Source: UBA6168 sp964573725
GTDB lineage: Bacteria > Bacteroidota > Bacteroidia > Chitinophagales > Saprospiraceae
Assembly: GCA_964573725.1 (NCBI GenBank)
Contig: CAZNLJ010000041.1
Location: forward strand, 1 to 43,129
Direction: 5' to 3'
DNA: 43,129 nt
The notes below the pieces were generated by a model. The model made no database searches. It was not told the origin of the DNA and was given only the letters and a program-made list of their open reading frames with translations. Shown here piece by piece: positions 1 to 8,639 of this stretch. How positions within the stretch are numbered: position 1 is the first letter of the stretch; each line of letters starts with the position of its first letter. A program made the translations under genes and the position numbers.

Positions 1-1486
1 CCGTCACATCGGCGGTGCAGGTGGAACTGTTGCCGGAGGAATCCGTCACCGTCAAGGTCACCGTGACGCCGATGCCTGATTGGCTGCCCGGCTTATCATT
101 CCCGTAGCTCAGGTCGCTGCAGTCGAAGCTGCTGTCGTCCAGAACCAGCGTTTCGATGCCGCAGGCGTCCGTGGAGTTGTTATTGATATCCGAAGCCGTG
201 ATACTTGCCTGACCCATGCCGTCCAGGTAGACCGTCAGGTCTTGGCACTGGGCCGCCGGCGAGATAGTATCCGAAACCGTCACCAGGGCGATACAGGAAT
301 CGCGGTTGCCGGCGCTGTCGACCACCGTCAGTTGGACGCTGGTACCGGCCAGGTCGACGCAGCTGAAGCCCGTCTGGCCGAGGGTCAGCGAAGCGATGCC
401 GCAGCCGGCCGTCGAGTTGCTGTCGACGGCGGCGGCCGTCAGGGTCCCGTTGCCGCTGGCGTCGAGGTAGACCGTCACCGCCCGGCAGGAGGCAATCGGC
501 GGCGGGCAGAAGAAGCCGATGGTAAAAGCGTCGAAATCATCCGGCAGTACCGTTTGGGAGGAGACCGTGCCGGTGCCGGCGAGCGTGCCCGTGGTGCCTG
601 TATTCCCGAGACTAACCCATTGGGTTCCGTCCCAGCCGGCGACGACCAGCTGGTCCAGGTCCAGGGCCGTGGCGGCCAAGTTGCTGCTGCTGTCGAAATG
701 CAAGGTGAGGACGGTGCTGTCCGCGCCGATCACATCCCAGTATTCCCGGTCCGACACCCCGTACAGGCCGGTCGCCAGGGAAGTCGTGGCGAATGGCGCG
801 CCGCCCGGCAGGGTCGCCGGAGTCGGGTCGCCGGAGAAGTATGCCGCCCGGAAGTTCGTCCCACAGGTACCGACCACCCCGGCGCGGCCGAACTTCGTGC
901 CGTCGCCGATGGGGAAGGTGAAAGGCCCGTTGCCCGACCAGCCCGCGTAGCCGTCGACGTGGCGCGTGGCGCTGTCGCCGGAGACCGCGCTACCTGCCAG
1001 GAAGTGGAGGAAACGGGTCGGGTCGGACCGGTCGGTGGCGATCATCCCGGCGTTCCAGGTCAGCGTGCCGGCAATCTGCCATTCGTTGTCGAGCGCCATG
1101 TGGCGGGCCAGCTGCACATCATACATCCGGAGCGGGGCGGAGCCGCCGATGGTGGTGGAGTCGACCATCGGACCGAAGATGTTGGTGCTGCCGACGGCGG
1201 CCATCGGACGGGCGGGAGGTAACGAACAGCGGTCGCTATAGTCCGCGGTGCAAGCAACGCTTGCCTGGTCCGAGAAGCCCCCGTCGTTCACCAGGTTGGT
1301 GACCCGGGTGTATTCCACGGTCCCGCGGTTGATGAAAGTGCCGCCGGTGGACACGGAGAGGTCGGCCGACCAGAAGGATTGGAGTCCCGTCACCTGCTCG
1401 CAGCCCCACACGGTATGCTGGGCCTGGAGGTTGCCGAGCCAAAGGACCAGCAGGACGGTGGACAGGAGGCATATCTTGTATTTCAT
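1..1486 (-). CDS. Secreted protein with HYR/Ig-like repeats, 3' end outside window
   Basis: The reading frame opens with ATG at 1486 and stays open to the left edge, so the C-terminus is missing (495 codons visible). The first 22 residues form a signal peptide (MKYKICLLSTVLLVLWLGNLQA). An unrecognised globular region of about 310 residues follows, containing the string GTCGTNFRAAY near residue 215. From about residue 330 there are at least two HYR-like repeats of about 75 residues, each with a start like AVTVYLDASGNGTLTA, a central CGI and an end like VVDSAGNRDSC. In Bacteroidota such proteins are secreted, often through the type IX system, and act in adhesion or as surface-layer material. 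The sorting tail that would confirm this lies outside the window. A decayed relative sits at 18300-18554 beside the second FISUMP gene. The molecular function is not known. Confidence 0.8.
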   Translation of the reverse strand, partial: MKYKICLLSTVLLVLWLGNLQAQHTVWGCEQVTGLQSFWSADLSVSTGGTFINRGTVEYTRVTNLVNDGGFSDQASVACTADYSDRCSLPPARPMAAVGSTNIFGPMVDSTTIGGSAPLRMYDVQLARHMALDNEWQIAGTLTWNAGMIATDRSDPTRFLHFLAGSAVSGDSATRHVDGYAGWSGNGPFTFPIGDGTKFGRAGVVGTCGTNFRAAYFSGDPTPATLPGGAPFATTSLATGLYGVSDREYWDVIGADSTVLTLHFDSSSNLAATALDLDQLVVAGWDGTQWVSLGNTGTTGTLAGTGTVSSQTVLPDDFDAFTIGFFCPPPIASCRAVTVYLDASGNGTLTAAAVDSNSTAGCGIASLTLGQTGFSCVDLAGTSVQLTVVDSAGNRDSCIALVTVSDTISPAAQCQDLTVYLDGMGQASITASDINNNSTDACGIETLVLDDSSFDCSDLSYGNDKPGSQSGIGVTVTLTVTDSSGNSSTCTADVT

Positions 1487-1689
1487 ACTATCATTTTTAG
1501 AACAAAGAGGAGCGGATGGCATCCGGGGAACCGATGACCGGAGGAACGTCCGGAGGATACCGCACCCTGCCGCCATGACAATACCGGCCGTTACACCTGC
1601 TTCAGGCTACTTGCCGCTATTGAGTGCCGCCACCAGGGCAAGTCATCCAATAATGATGAACCCGAAGAATCCGGCAAAGCAAGACCGGA

Positions 1690-2994
1690 TTATTCCGCGA
1701 TACAGCGGATGGAATGCCCATACCTTCGATAATCGTTGCTCATGCTGACAGAACCGTCGCCATAGAGCATATAGTGAGCGTCCCCTGTTCCCGATTCCGT
1801 ACTGCTCCAGTAATTTCCATCAAAACCCCGGGTTCTCAACTCCCCATCCCCACTGGCCCGGTAACCTGCTGCCGGCAGGAATAACCTGGGTCCAAAAAGC
1901 CGACCGCTGCTGTAATTCGTCGGACTATTGTTCCAGGTACCGACGACAGACAACGTATTATTGGCGATCACGCCCTCCCACTGTGTCTTGGTCGGCACCC
2001 GATACCCTGCCGGGCAGGGATCGTTGGCTGTCTTGGAAGCATCCGACCAGGCGCCGTTCGATGCGTTCGTTCCACTCCAGGAAGCGATGACCGCTTCGTT
2101 CGTTTGCGGAGACGCGCCGGACCCCGTCGGTCCGTGTGCGAAATTTGCCGTATTCGTGTTCAGCCACTGGGTCGAATCCGGACCCAACCGGCCCCACTGC
2201 CAATATCCCCCGATGATTTCCCAGCTCGGGGTGAAGGGATCGGCGGAGGTATTGGCCGAAGCCAGGTTATGGCACATGAAATCCTTGTATTCCGTGGCGC
2301 TCACTTTGGCACAGCAGGTACAGGAAACGCCCTGCTCCACCGTCACTTCCAGCGTACAACTCTGCCCCCCGATGTTCAGGGCGAAGCTGGCCGTGCCGGC
2401 CGTATCCGGCGTTCCGGAGATATCATAAGACAGGCTGTCGTCGCCGGCGCTGAAGCTACCGGACGCCAGCGTCGCCGTCAGCCCCGTCACCCCGGTCGAG
2501 TTTACCGTTTGGCCGTCGTGCGGGCCACCGTTGCCGCCGGTGTAGGGAACTTTCACGCTCACCCCGGCGGCGGTGCTATCCCCCGTCAACGTGCCGGTGA
2601 CGACGGCGTTCGCGCAATCCAGTGCGGAAACGCTACCGCTCGGACACTTGATGGCTATCCAGCTGGGAGAAACGGGCATACCCAAGTTGATCTCCAGGCA
2701 TTTGGTGGTAGTATTGTAAATCATCAACCCCTCGGCCGGATTGGCGATCGCGTCCCGCTGCGTGGTGCTCAGTCGGGGGAAAAGTACCCCGTGGGAAGTA
2801 CTTTGGATATCCAGTACCGCCGAGGAATCGGGCGCAGTACCACCGATGACCGTCTGGGCGGTCGACGGCTGCCAGGCCACCGCCAACCCGAACCACACTA
2901 AAAATGCGATCGGGGAAGCTGCCCCCCGCTTATGTCGGATCGATGAGGCACACTGGATAAAAGGTCTTTCTAAAGGTAAGGATTTTCTTGCCAT
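1690..2994 (-). CDS. FISUMP-domain secreted protein (copy 1)
   Basis: 434 residues. I chose ATG at 2994 because it gives a signal peptide (hydrophobic SPIAFLVWFGLAVAW, likely cleavage after PSTA); upstream codons in frame have no coding character. The mature start (AQTVIGGTAPDSSAVLDIQ) is the N-terminal module common in FISUMP proteins of Bacteroidota. A beta-sandwich-like insert follows (about residues 140-235, with VPYTGGNGG and ISGTPDTAGTASF), then a Cys-rich linker (SCTCCAK). The C-terminal FISUMP domain has the signatures FMCHNLASANT, WEIIGGYWQWGR, DPCPAGYRVPT, LFLPAAGYR, YWSS and the ending SIRCIAE. FISUMP proteins are cell-surface or secreted proteins without a defined activity. The neighbour at 1-1486 lies 203 bp downstream on the same strand. 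A shorter paralogue without the insert is at 18590-19570. Confidence 0.85.
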   Translation of the reverse strand: MARKSLPLERPFIQCASSIRHKRGAASPIAFLVWFGLAVAWQPSTAQTVIGGTAPDSSAVLDIQSTSHGVLFPRLSTTQRDAIANPAEGLMIYNTTTKCLEINLGMPVSPSWIAIKCPSGSVSALDCANAVVTGTLTGDSTAAGVSVKVPYTGGNGGPHDGQTVNSTGVTGLTATLASGSFSAGDDSLSYDISGTPDTAGTASFALNIGGQSCTLEVTVEQGVSCTCCAKVSATEYKDFMCHNLASANTSADPFTPSWEIIGGYWQWGRLGPDSTQWLNTNTANFAHGPTGSGASPQTNEAVIASWSGTNASNGAWSDASKTANDPCPAGYRVPTKTQWEGVIANNTLSVVGTWNNSPTNYSSGRLFGPRLFLPAAGYRASGDGELRTRGFDGNYWSSTESGTGDAHYMLYGDGSVSMSNDYRRYGHSIRCIAE

Positions 2995-3837
2995 ATTGCT
3001 TGAATTAATGATGAAAGTCAATTCGTCAACCTTCCGGAAAAGTGCTTTCGGGCTGCTTCCCGAACAGCGTCCGACCGGTCGGGGAAGGGCTTGCCGCCCC
3101 ACTGTCTTGATCGAATCAAAAGTACCTGATTGTCGATTTGTCACGGATTTATGGGCGTTACATTTCGTTACTTCACCGCTTTTATTCGCATTACAATTCG
3201 TTGCGCAGCCGCATGGGTGTTGATTTTCAACTTGGCATGAAACTTCTCCCCGGAAATGCCTGCCTGGGTCCACCCCTGCTCCCATCTCCCGGCGAATCCG
3301 GTTGCGGCGATGTGGATACCGGTACAACCCCGCCTGGTATTTCGATGAAGCCCGGCATGCTGCCGGGAATACGGACCTGCCGTCTTGAGCGGACCGCTAT
3401 CCGCAAGCCCGATCCGATTTTGGAAAAAAATAGCCGGCCGGGACATCACCGCCTGCCGCCACGGTGGGCCGCGCCCATCGAACGGTGACATATTGACCGG
3501 AATATCCTGTGCAGGAACCATGCTGCCCGAAGAATCCGGATTGTTCCCATCCGCATGCCGGGCCCGGAAAGCCGGCGAAAAGGGTCTCCGACCAAATTGG
3601 GCTTATCCGATAAGCGATGTTGCAGGTGAGCAACGACCATATGCAGCCCGGGCAGGCCGGAGGACGCCATGCAGGGCGACCTGACCGGGCATGATTTCCC
3701 GGCGGTACAGGGATGCGTGCGGGGAGGTAATATCGGAATCCCGAGTTGTGTGCAGGGAGCTAACCGGTCGGTCTTCCGGACTTACGCGTTGTGCAGGAGT
3801 GGTCCTATTCCATGGAAGAAGGGAGGCGGCCTCTGAT
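2995..3837. other. Intergenic region, no gene recognised
   Basis: Between the FISUMP start and the glycosyltransferase stop I find no frame with recognisable protein content on either strand. The only candidate signal is the -7 element at 3117-3124. The stretch 3150-3220 is relatively AT-rich for this genome and has two similar strings, GTTACATTTCGTTAC and CATTACAATTCGTTG, about 30 bp apart; their meaning is unknown. Confidence 0.5.
3117..3124 (-). promoter_or_regulatory. Candidate Bacteroidota -7 element for the FISUMP gene
   Basis: On the minus strand this reads TACTTTTG, a perfect TAnnTTTG. It lies about 120 bp upstream of the ATG at 2994. No TTTG box is visible at the -33 position, so this is a suggestion only. 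Confidence 0.35.
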
Positions 3838-5037
3838 TTAGCGACGGGTTTCCAGCCATTGCCGGAAGCGGACGGCCCGGCTTTCCCAGGTCAGCCCTTC
3901 GGAAGTGGCCAGGGCGGCGGCACCGAGGGCCGCCAGGGCTGCGGCATCTGCCAGCAGGGTCCGGATGCGGCGGGCATTGCGTTCGGCCTGGTCCGGTTCC
4001 AGCAGCAAGGCATTGGAGCCGTCCGTCAGCAGCTCCCGCATATCCGCCTGGTCGGGGGCGGCGATGGGGCGGCCGGCGGCGAGATAGGGAAACAACTTGA
4101 AAGGGAGGACGGTCTTTCCGAATTTTTCCAGGGGTGCGGCAGCCGGCGGAATAGCCAGGATATCCGCCGCATAGAGGTACCGGGACACCGCCGCAATCGG
4201 TTGGCGGCCCGGCAGCAGGATGTTGCCGACGGAACGGGCTTCGGCGTAGGCACGGAGACGGTCCACCTCCGCGGGGGTACCCCCGACGAGCAGGAATACC
4301 GTTTCCGGAAGATAAGCGGCGATGTCGACCAGTGTCTCCACACATTTGTTGGGCTGCATGTTGCCGGTGTAGGTGACGATTTGCGCATCCTTCGGCAAGC
4401 CGAGCTGTTCCCGGGCCGCTTCTTTTGTCAGGACCGGTCGCATGTCGGAAAAGTCCACCCCGTTGTGGAGGACCAGGAGTTTATCCGCCGGAATTCCGGC
4501 CTTCCGCATGGAATCCGCCGCCACCTGGCTGTGGAGGACCATGCCCACGAAAGCCGGATGGGCGGCCCGGCGGCCGACGAAGCGGAGGAATCGGGGGTGT
4601 TCGTCCCCCAGCTTACGATAGGTTTCGAAGACAAAAGGCTTACCCAAAGCCCAGGCCAGCAGGGCCACGAACCGGTTTCGGGTATAGACCAGGTCGACCC
4701 GACGGTCGGCAACCGCCAGCAAGGTGGAGACCAGGGAGTGGAAGAATTTCTCGAGCCGCAGGTCGGAGGCGGGAAAATTCGGTATCACCCGGATGGGCAA
4801 GCCCTCCGGGATATGGTAGTAATTCCGGATGGCACGGACCAACCGGGAACGGCCCTTCCCGATGTAAGCCGCCTGTGGGGGAATCCAGAGGCTTACCCGA
4901 AGACCTGCGTAGTGGAGCGCGCTGGCGTTCTTGACGATTTGCTGCGTATTGGTATCGTGGTGCGGGTACCGCTCGCTGGAGAGGATGGCGATATTCGGGC
5001 GGGGCCCTGTCTTGTGCTGTTCATTTGCATGCGTCAT
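3838..5037 (-). CDS. Glycosyltransferase family 4 (GT-B fold)
   Basis: 399 residues from ATG at 5037; a GTG eight codons further upstream is possible but gives no extra conserved sequence. The N-terminal half begins NIAILSSERYPHHDTNTQQ, the nucleotide-fold start of GT4 enzymes. The C-terminal Rossmann half has VTYTGNMQPNKCVETLVD, the phosphate-binding beginning of the donor domain, then FLLVGG and the donor-site region around EKFGKTVLPFKLFPYLAAGRP. The classical E-x7-E motif is not cleanly present. The family transfers a sugar from a nucleotide sugar to a lipid-linked or soluble acceptor in the cytoplasm. It is the last gene of the minus-strand cluster that includes the CDP-alcohol phosphatidyltransferase, so its acceptor may be that enzyme's product. 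Donor and acceptor cannot be told from sequence. Confidence 0.85.
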   Translation of the reverse strand: MTHANEQHKTGPRPNIAILSSERYPHHDTNTQQIVKNASALHYAGLRVSLWIPPQAAYIGKGRSRLVRAIRNYYHIPEGLPIRVIPNFPASDLRLEKFFHSLVSTLLAVADRRVDLVYTRNRFVALLAWALGKPFVFETYRKLGDEHPRFLRFVGRRAAHPAFVGMVLHSQVAADSMRKAGIPADKLLVLHNGVDFSDMRPVLTKEAAREQLGLPKDAQIVTYTGNMQPNKCVETLVDIAAYLPETVFLLVGGTPAEVDRLRAYAEARSVGNILLPGRQPIAAVSRYLYAADILAIPPAAAPLEKFGKTVLPFKLFPYLAAGRPIAAPDQADMRELLTDGSNALLLEPDQAERNARRIRTLLADAAALAALGAAALATSEGLTWESRAVRFRQWLETRR

Positions 5038-5181
5038 GTGAGGTCCGTTTTTCAGCAGCACACCACATCTGCCCCTTTCTCACCGTCCGGGCCGCCGCTA
5101 CCGCCAGGCGGCAGGGAAAGGTTTGTCGGGATGGGTCTTCGGACCGCCCGGCCCCGGCGGGGCCCGGCGGATCCGGCGGCA

Positions 5182-6432
5182 TCAGGATTTCCGGCGGGCG
5201 GCACCTGCCGCCATGCGGTGGGCCTGGATACTGAAAGCGAAAACAAAGGCGGCCATCACCGCCACGTATCCGAGCGCCATGGGCAACTGTCCGACCAGCG
5301 CCATCAAGAAGAACAACAGGGCGAACAGGTCTCTTTTGCCGAAGGCCGCCAGGACCTGCATGATCCGGTCGAAGCGGGTATTACCTTCCTGGAATCCGTA
5401 TTTGACGTTAAGCAGCGTGCCGCCGGACTTGAACCGAAGCAGGTAAAGATAGAGACTTGCCAGTGCGGCCACGACGAATACCAAGGCGAGGATGCCGGCG
5501 ACTTTCACGGGCACCGTCACCTCCGTGCGGAAGATACCGACCAGGATGCCGAGCAGGGCGGCGACATAGGACAGGTTGTCCACGACCGTATCCAGCCATT
5601 GGCCGCGGGGGGAATACCGGAACTTGAGCCGGGCCAGTTCCCCGTCCACGCCATCCAGCACGGAGGTCAGGTGGAACAAAGTGCCGGCGACCAGGAAATT
5701 CCAATAGCCGCCTTGTGCGGCGAAGAATCCGGTGGCCAATCCCACCAATCCGGTCAGGAGGGTGAATTGATTGGGTGTCACCGGGGTATGCGCCAGCAGC
5801 CGGCTGATGCGGGTGGAAAGGGGGCGGTTCAAGTGGCGGGACACCCATCCGTCGGTCGGCTTGGTCAGGCTTCGGATGAGGGCCTTCCGTGCCGCCGGGA
5901 TATCTTCGGCCGTGGCAACCGGCAAGAGCAGCCGGCCGGCGGGTTGCAGTTCCTGCGCGGGCAAACCTGCCACCTGCCACGCCTCCGCATCCGGCTGGAC
6001 ATCGGCGCCGGCCGGCAGGAGCGCGGCTTCCGGCAGGTCGTCCTTATGGGATTCCGGCACCCCCCACACGCTTGCGGCGGCGGGTAGCCGGATAGCGGAC
6101 ACGCCGTTTTCCGGGAGTGACCGGAAGACTTCCGACAAGATGGCCGGATCGATGAGGAGCGGACATTCAAGCAACACCAAATGGCCGGGGCGGTCACGGA
6201 TTTCCGCCGGTGCCGCCGGTCCGAGGGGCCGGCAGGCAATGGGCAGGTTCTCCCGACGCACCAGCACCTCGACGGCCGGCAGGAATTCCGGCGGCAGCCA
6301 AACCGATTCGACCCCGCTGCGATGCAGGGCATGGACGGTCCGCTCCAGGACGGTCAGCCCGTAGAGTCGCTCCGTCGCTTGATGCCGGGAGACGCTGCGC
6401 AACAAGGCCAGTCGTGGGGTTTCATTTTTCAT
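5182..6432 (-). CDS. Nucleotidyltransferase-like / CDP-alcohol phosphatidyltransferase fusion
   Basis: 416 residues from ATG at 6432 (MKNETPRLALL). Residues 1-190 resemble a nucleotidyltransferase-fold domain (SVSRHQATERLYGLTVLERT, VESVWLPPEF, GHLVLLECPLLIDPAIL), although the usual glycine-rich NTP loop is not clear and the domain may be degenerate. The C-terminal half is a membrane CDP-alcohol phosphatidyltransferase. Its full catalytic signature DxxDGxxAR(x8)GxxxDxxxD runs from D260 to D285, followed by several membrane helices to residue 416. The order matches bifunctional inositol-1-phosphate cytidylyltransferase/DIPP synthases, which activate a polyol phosphate with CTP and join it to a second alcohol. 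The activated alcohol here is unknown. The gene lies 80 bp downstream of the membrane-protein gene and 144 bp upstream of the GT4 gene, consistent with one operon. Confidence 0.85.
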   Translation of the reverse strand: MKNETPRLALLRSVSRHQATERLYGLTVLERTVHALHRSGVESVWLPPEFLPAVEVLVRRENLPIACRPLGPAAPAEIRDRPGHLVLLECPLLIDPAILSEVFRSLPENGVSAIRLPAAASVWGVPESHKDDLPEAALLPAGADVQPDAEAWQVAGLPAQELQPAGRLLLPVATAEDIPAARKALIRSLTKPTDGWVSRHLNRPLSTRISRLLAHTPVTPNQFTLLTGLVGLATGFFAAQGGYWNFLVAGTLFHLTSVLDGVDGELARLKFRYSPRGQWLDTVVDNLSYVAALLGILVGIFRTEVTVPVKVAGILALVFVVAALASLYLYLLRFKSGGTLLNVKYGFQEGNTRFDRIMQVLAAFGKRDLFALLFFLMALVGQLPMALGYVAVMAAFVFAFSIQAHRMAAGAARRKS

Positions 6433-6512
6433 AGCTTGTCCGATCTGTTCGGGTAGCCGCGGAAATCGGTCCGAAGGGTCTGAGGCCGTGCCGACAACCG
6501 CTGTCATCAAGT

Positions 6513-7343
6513 TCAGACCAAGCCGCTGTGCGGCCCGAGGAATCCGAGGACTCCATGGAGGATGACAAAGAGCCAGCATGCGACGAAGACGGGAACGGCC
6601 CGCTGCCGCTTCTGCAACATATCCGGAAACAGGATGGGTTTCCCCTGGAATTTCCCGCGGGGTCGGCTCGGGAAGAAGAAGGTCTTATAGGTCTCGATGG
6701 TCGCCACGGTAAACCCGATGCCGCACATGGTGATGACGACGAAACTATCCGTGAGGTTGGCGGCCACCCATGCCCAGGAGTAGGCGACGGCGGGACTGCG
6801 GAAGAACTTGAACCATTCGAATCCTTCGATGGGTGCATCCTTCCAGGCACCTCCGAAGGCGGAGATCCATCCGCCGACACTCAGCAGCACCAGCAGGAGG
6901 TAAGGGTTGACCCGAACGGCACCGTCCCGGTACCCCTGCTCCAGGGCAATCAGTCCCCAGCCGACCAGGGCGATGGCACCCACGTAGAAGCAGGCCGCGA
7001 TGAACCGGTCCCGGCGGCTTTCGATGACCCGGCCCATGACATGCAACTGCATGGGGATGAAATATTTGGACTGGTCTTCCGTGCGGAGGAAGGTCTTCCA
7101 GACCTCCATAGTGGCCCGCTCGGCCAGGTAGACGGCTCCCCACAACAGGAACACCCCGCCGGGGGTATCGACGGACAGGCCCGTCAGTTGCCAGACCAGC
7201 GGAGCGAACAGGAGGCTGACGACCGTGCTACGCAGGTATTTCGGTACGGTGAAGCCTTCGTGGGGTGAGTCCTTGTACATCCCCCAGGTGGAGGTATGCA
7301 GTCCGGCGGTCAGGCCGGTGAGCAAAACGATGATGATATCCAT
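6513..7343 (-). CDS. Polytopic membrane protein with internal duplication, function unknown
   Basis: 276 residues from ATG at 7343, which has an AGGA-type ribosome site just ahead. About six to eight hydrophobic segments are visible (near residues 2-15, 40-55, 62-75, 115-135, 146-162, 184-212, 250-270). The two halves are related. YKDSPHEGFTVPKYLRS (23-39) matches WKDAPIEGFEWFKFFRS (167-183). ATMEVWKTF (77-85) matches ATIETYKTF (214-222). This points to an ancient tandem duplication with conserved polar loops. I do not recognise the family. Its position between the oxidoreductases and the CDP-alcohol phosphatidyltransferase suggests a part in making or moving the same compound, but no activity can be assigned. 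Confidence 0.75.
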   Translation of the reverse strand: MDIIIVLLTGLTAGLHTSTWGMYKDSPHEGFTVPKYLRSTVVSLLFAPLVWQLTGLSVDTPGGVFLLWGAVYLAERATMEVWKTFLRTEDQSKYFIPMQLHVMGRVIESRRDRFIAACFYVGAIALVGWGLIALEQGYRDGAVRVNPYLLLVLLSVGGWISAFGGAWKDAPIEGFEWFKFFRSPAVAYSWAWVAANLTDSFVVITMCGIGFTVATIETYKTFFFPSRPRGKFQGKPILFPDMLQKRQRAVPVFVACWLFVILHGVLGFLGPHSGLV

Positions 7344-7470
7344 AGTCCTTTTTTTCCCGAGAGGGGTGCCTTGTCCCGAGAGGCCATCGGTGTCGGGGAC
7401 ACCGTCCCGCCGAAACGGCCGCTAAGATAGGGAACTTCGCCGATTGGCCGACGGCGGCGGCGGTATTTTA

Positions 7471-7496
7471 GGAAAAGGCGCCGCGGCGCCGGCGCC
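7471..7496 (-). terminator. Possible terminator after the Gfo/Idh/MocA gene
   Basis: On the minus strand a GGCGCC/GGCGCC stem with an 8-base GC-rich loop is followed directly by TTTTCC. It lies just downstream of the oxidoreductase stop at 7504. The sequence is self-complementary in several registers, so the exact fold is uncertain. If real, it would weaken read-through into the membrane-protein gene. Confidence 0.4.
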
Positions 7497-7503
7497 GGTC
7501 CGG

Positions 7504-8487
7504 TCATCCGGCGGTACCACAGGCCAGCTCCACATGCAGCAGGTCGCGTCGGGCGAGATCCATGTCATAGGCCGGCGGGTGGCCGCTGCGCAGGGCGGCC
7601 AGGAAATCCCGGAACATGGCCTTGACCCCGGTGATGTCCCGGAATCCGGGAAAAAGCAAGCGGAGCCGGCGCCCCCGGACCAAGACAAAGAGGCCGTTGG
7701 ATTCGAAGGTGACGGCACCGTCCGTCCCGTAGACAGAGGAAAGGCGGAGGCCGTTGAGCAGGCCGGGGGTTTCCCAGGAGTAGAGCAACGTGGCCACGGG
7801 ACCGTCCGCATATTCGACTACCACCTGCATGGAGCGATCCGGCGGGGTGCTGCCGGCGGGACCGGGCCGATGGCCGGAGACGCGGCGGACGGCCAGCCCG
7901 AGATTGCCGAGCAGGCAGAGCCAGTGGATACCGCCTTCGAAGAGGGCGCCCCCGCCGGCGGTGGAAGGCTGGTCGCGCCAATCCCCGTTGCGCTGCCGTT
8001 TGGCGGCATTGGCGACGAGGAACTTCGGCGTCCCGACATCGCCTTTTGCCAGGACCGACAGCAGGCAGCGGCGCAGGGGTTTGTAGAAGTAATTCTCCGC
8101 GACCATCAATTGCCGGCCCTGGGTCCGTGCCAGGTCCGCCACCCGGTCGAAATCGGCGGTCGACAGGAAGGGCGGTTTTTCCACGATGACATGTTTCCCT
8201 TGGAGCAGGGCCTCCTCGGCGAGCGGCAGGTGGCTGTCCGGCGGGGTGGCGATAAATACGGCATGGACGGCGGGGTCCTCCAAAGCGGCCTGGTAGGACG
8301 GGTACCAGCCGGTGCCCCCGAAACGGCGGTGGTAGGCTTGGGCGCGGGCGGCCGTGCGGCTGGCGAAGGCGCATTCCACCCCGCGCCAGCGGCGCAGGAG
8401 GCGGGCATGCCGGGCCGCGATACGGCCGCAACCGAGGAAGACGATCCGGAGGGGTATTCCTTCCGGTACAGGTTCGAAGTGGGTCAT
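7504..8487 (-). CDS. Gfo/Idh/MocA-family NAD(P)-dependent oxidoreductase
   Basis: 327 residues from ATG at 8487; the reading frame continues upstream but there it shadows the GMC gene. The N-terminal Rossmann fold shows the dinucleotide motif FLGCGRIAARHA (about residues 17-28), then FIATPPDSHLPLAEEAL and HVIVEKPPFLS, whose EKP lysine is the conserved catalytic-site residue. The C-terminal alpha/beta domain carries NAAKRQRNGDWRDQPSTAGGGALFEGGIHW, with the typical GGGALFEGGIHW around the substrate pocket. Family members oxidise or reduce hydroxyls of sugars, inositols and similar polyols using NAD(P). The gene follows the GMC oxidoreductase by 152 bp. Two oxidoreductases next to a CDP-alcohol phosphatidyltransferase suggest tailoring of a polyol or sugar head group, which is inference. 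Confidence 0.88.
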   Translation of the reverse strand: MTHFEPVPEGIPLRIVFLGCGRIAARHARLLRRWRGVECAFASRTAARAQAYHRRFGGTGWYPSYQAALEDPAVHAVFIATPPDSHLPLAEEALLQGKHVIVEKPPFLSTADFDRVADLARTQGRQLMVAENYFYKPLRRCLLSVLAKGDVGTPKFLVANAAKRQRNGDWRDQPSTAGGGALFEGGIHWLCLLGNLGLAVRRVSGHRPGPAGSTPPDRSMQVVVEYADGPVATLLYSWETPGLLNGLRLSSVYGTDGAVTFESNGLFVLVRGRRLRLLFPGFRDITGVKAMFRDFLAALRSGHPPAYDMDLARRDLLHVELACGTAG

Positions 8488-8530
8488 GGCGGTGAAATGA
8501 CGGTTTCCTGGCCTTTTCCCAGGTGGCATC

Positions 8531-8548
8531 CGCCGACAGGTGTCGGCG
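8531..8548. repeat. Short perfect palindrome upstream of the Gfo/Idh/MocA gene
   Basis: CGCCGACA and TGTCGGCG flank a two-base centre, 44 bp upstream of the ATG at 8487. The tiny loop favours a protein-binding dyad over an RNA hairpin. No regulator is indicated by the sequence. Confidence 0.35.
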
Positions 8549-8600
8549 GGCATGTCGGGCCTGGCGGGAAAAGGATGGCTTGCAGGACTATGCCAGTTTG

Positions 8601-8626
8601 GTGCCGCCGGCGGCAGGCGGCGGCAC
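8601..8626 (-). terminator. Hairpin after the GMC oxidoreductase gene
   Basis: GTGCCGCCG pairs perfectly with CGGCGGCAC across an 8-base loop, 14-39 bp beyond the GMC stop on the minus strand. There is no T-run, so it may attenuate or protect mRNA ends rather than terminate fully. Confidence 0.35.
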
Positions 8627-8639
8627 CCGGCGAAACGGA

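Noticed and set aside
80..1222. Plus-strand frame of 380 codons at the left edge
   Set aside because: The minus-strand frame through the same bases has a signal peptide and HYR-like repeats and runs on to the edge; the plus frame shows neither.
3691..6087. Long open frame on the plus strand (nearly 800 codons)
   Set aside because: It lies antisense to the GT4 and phosphatidyltransferase genes, both with clear motifs; its translation has no domain and is Gly/Arg/Gln-rich, as expected of a shadow frame in GC-rich DNA.
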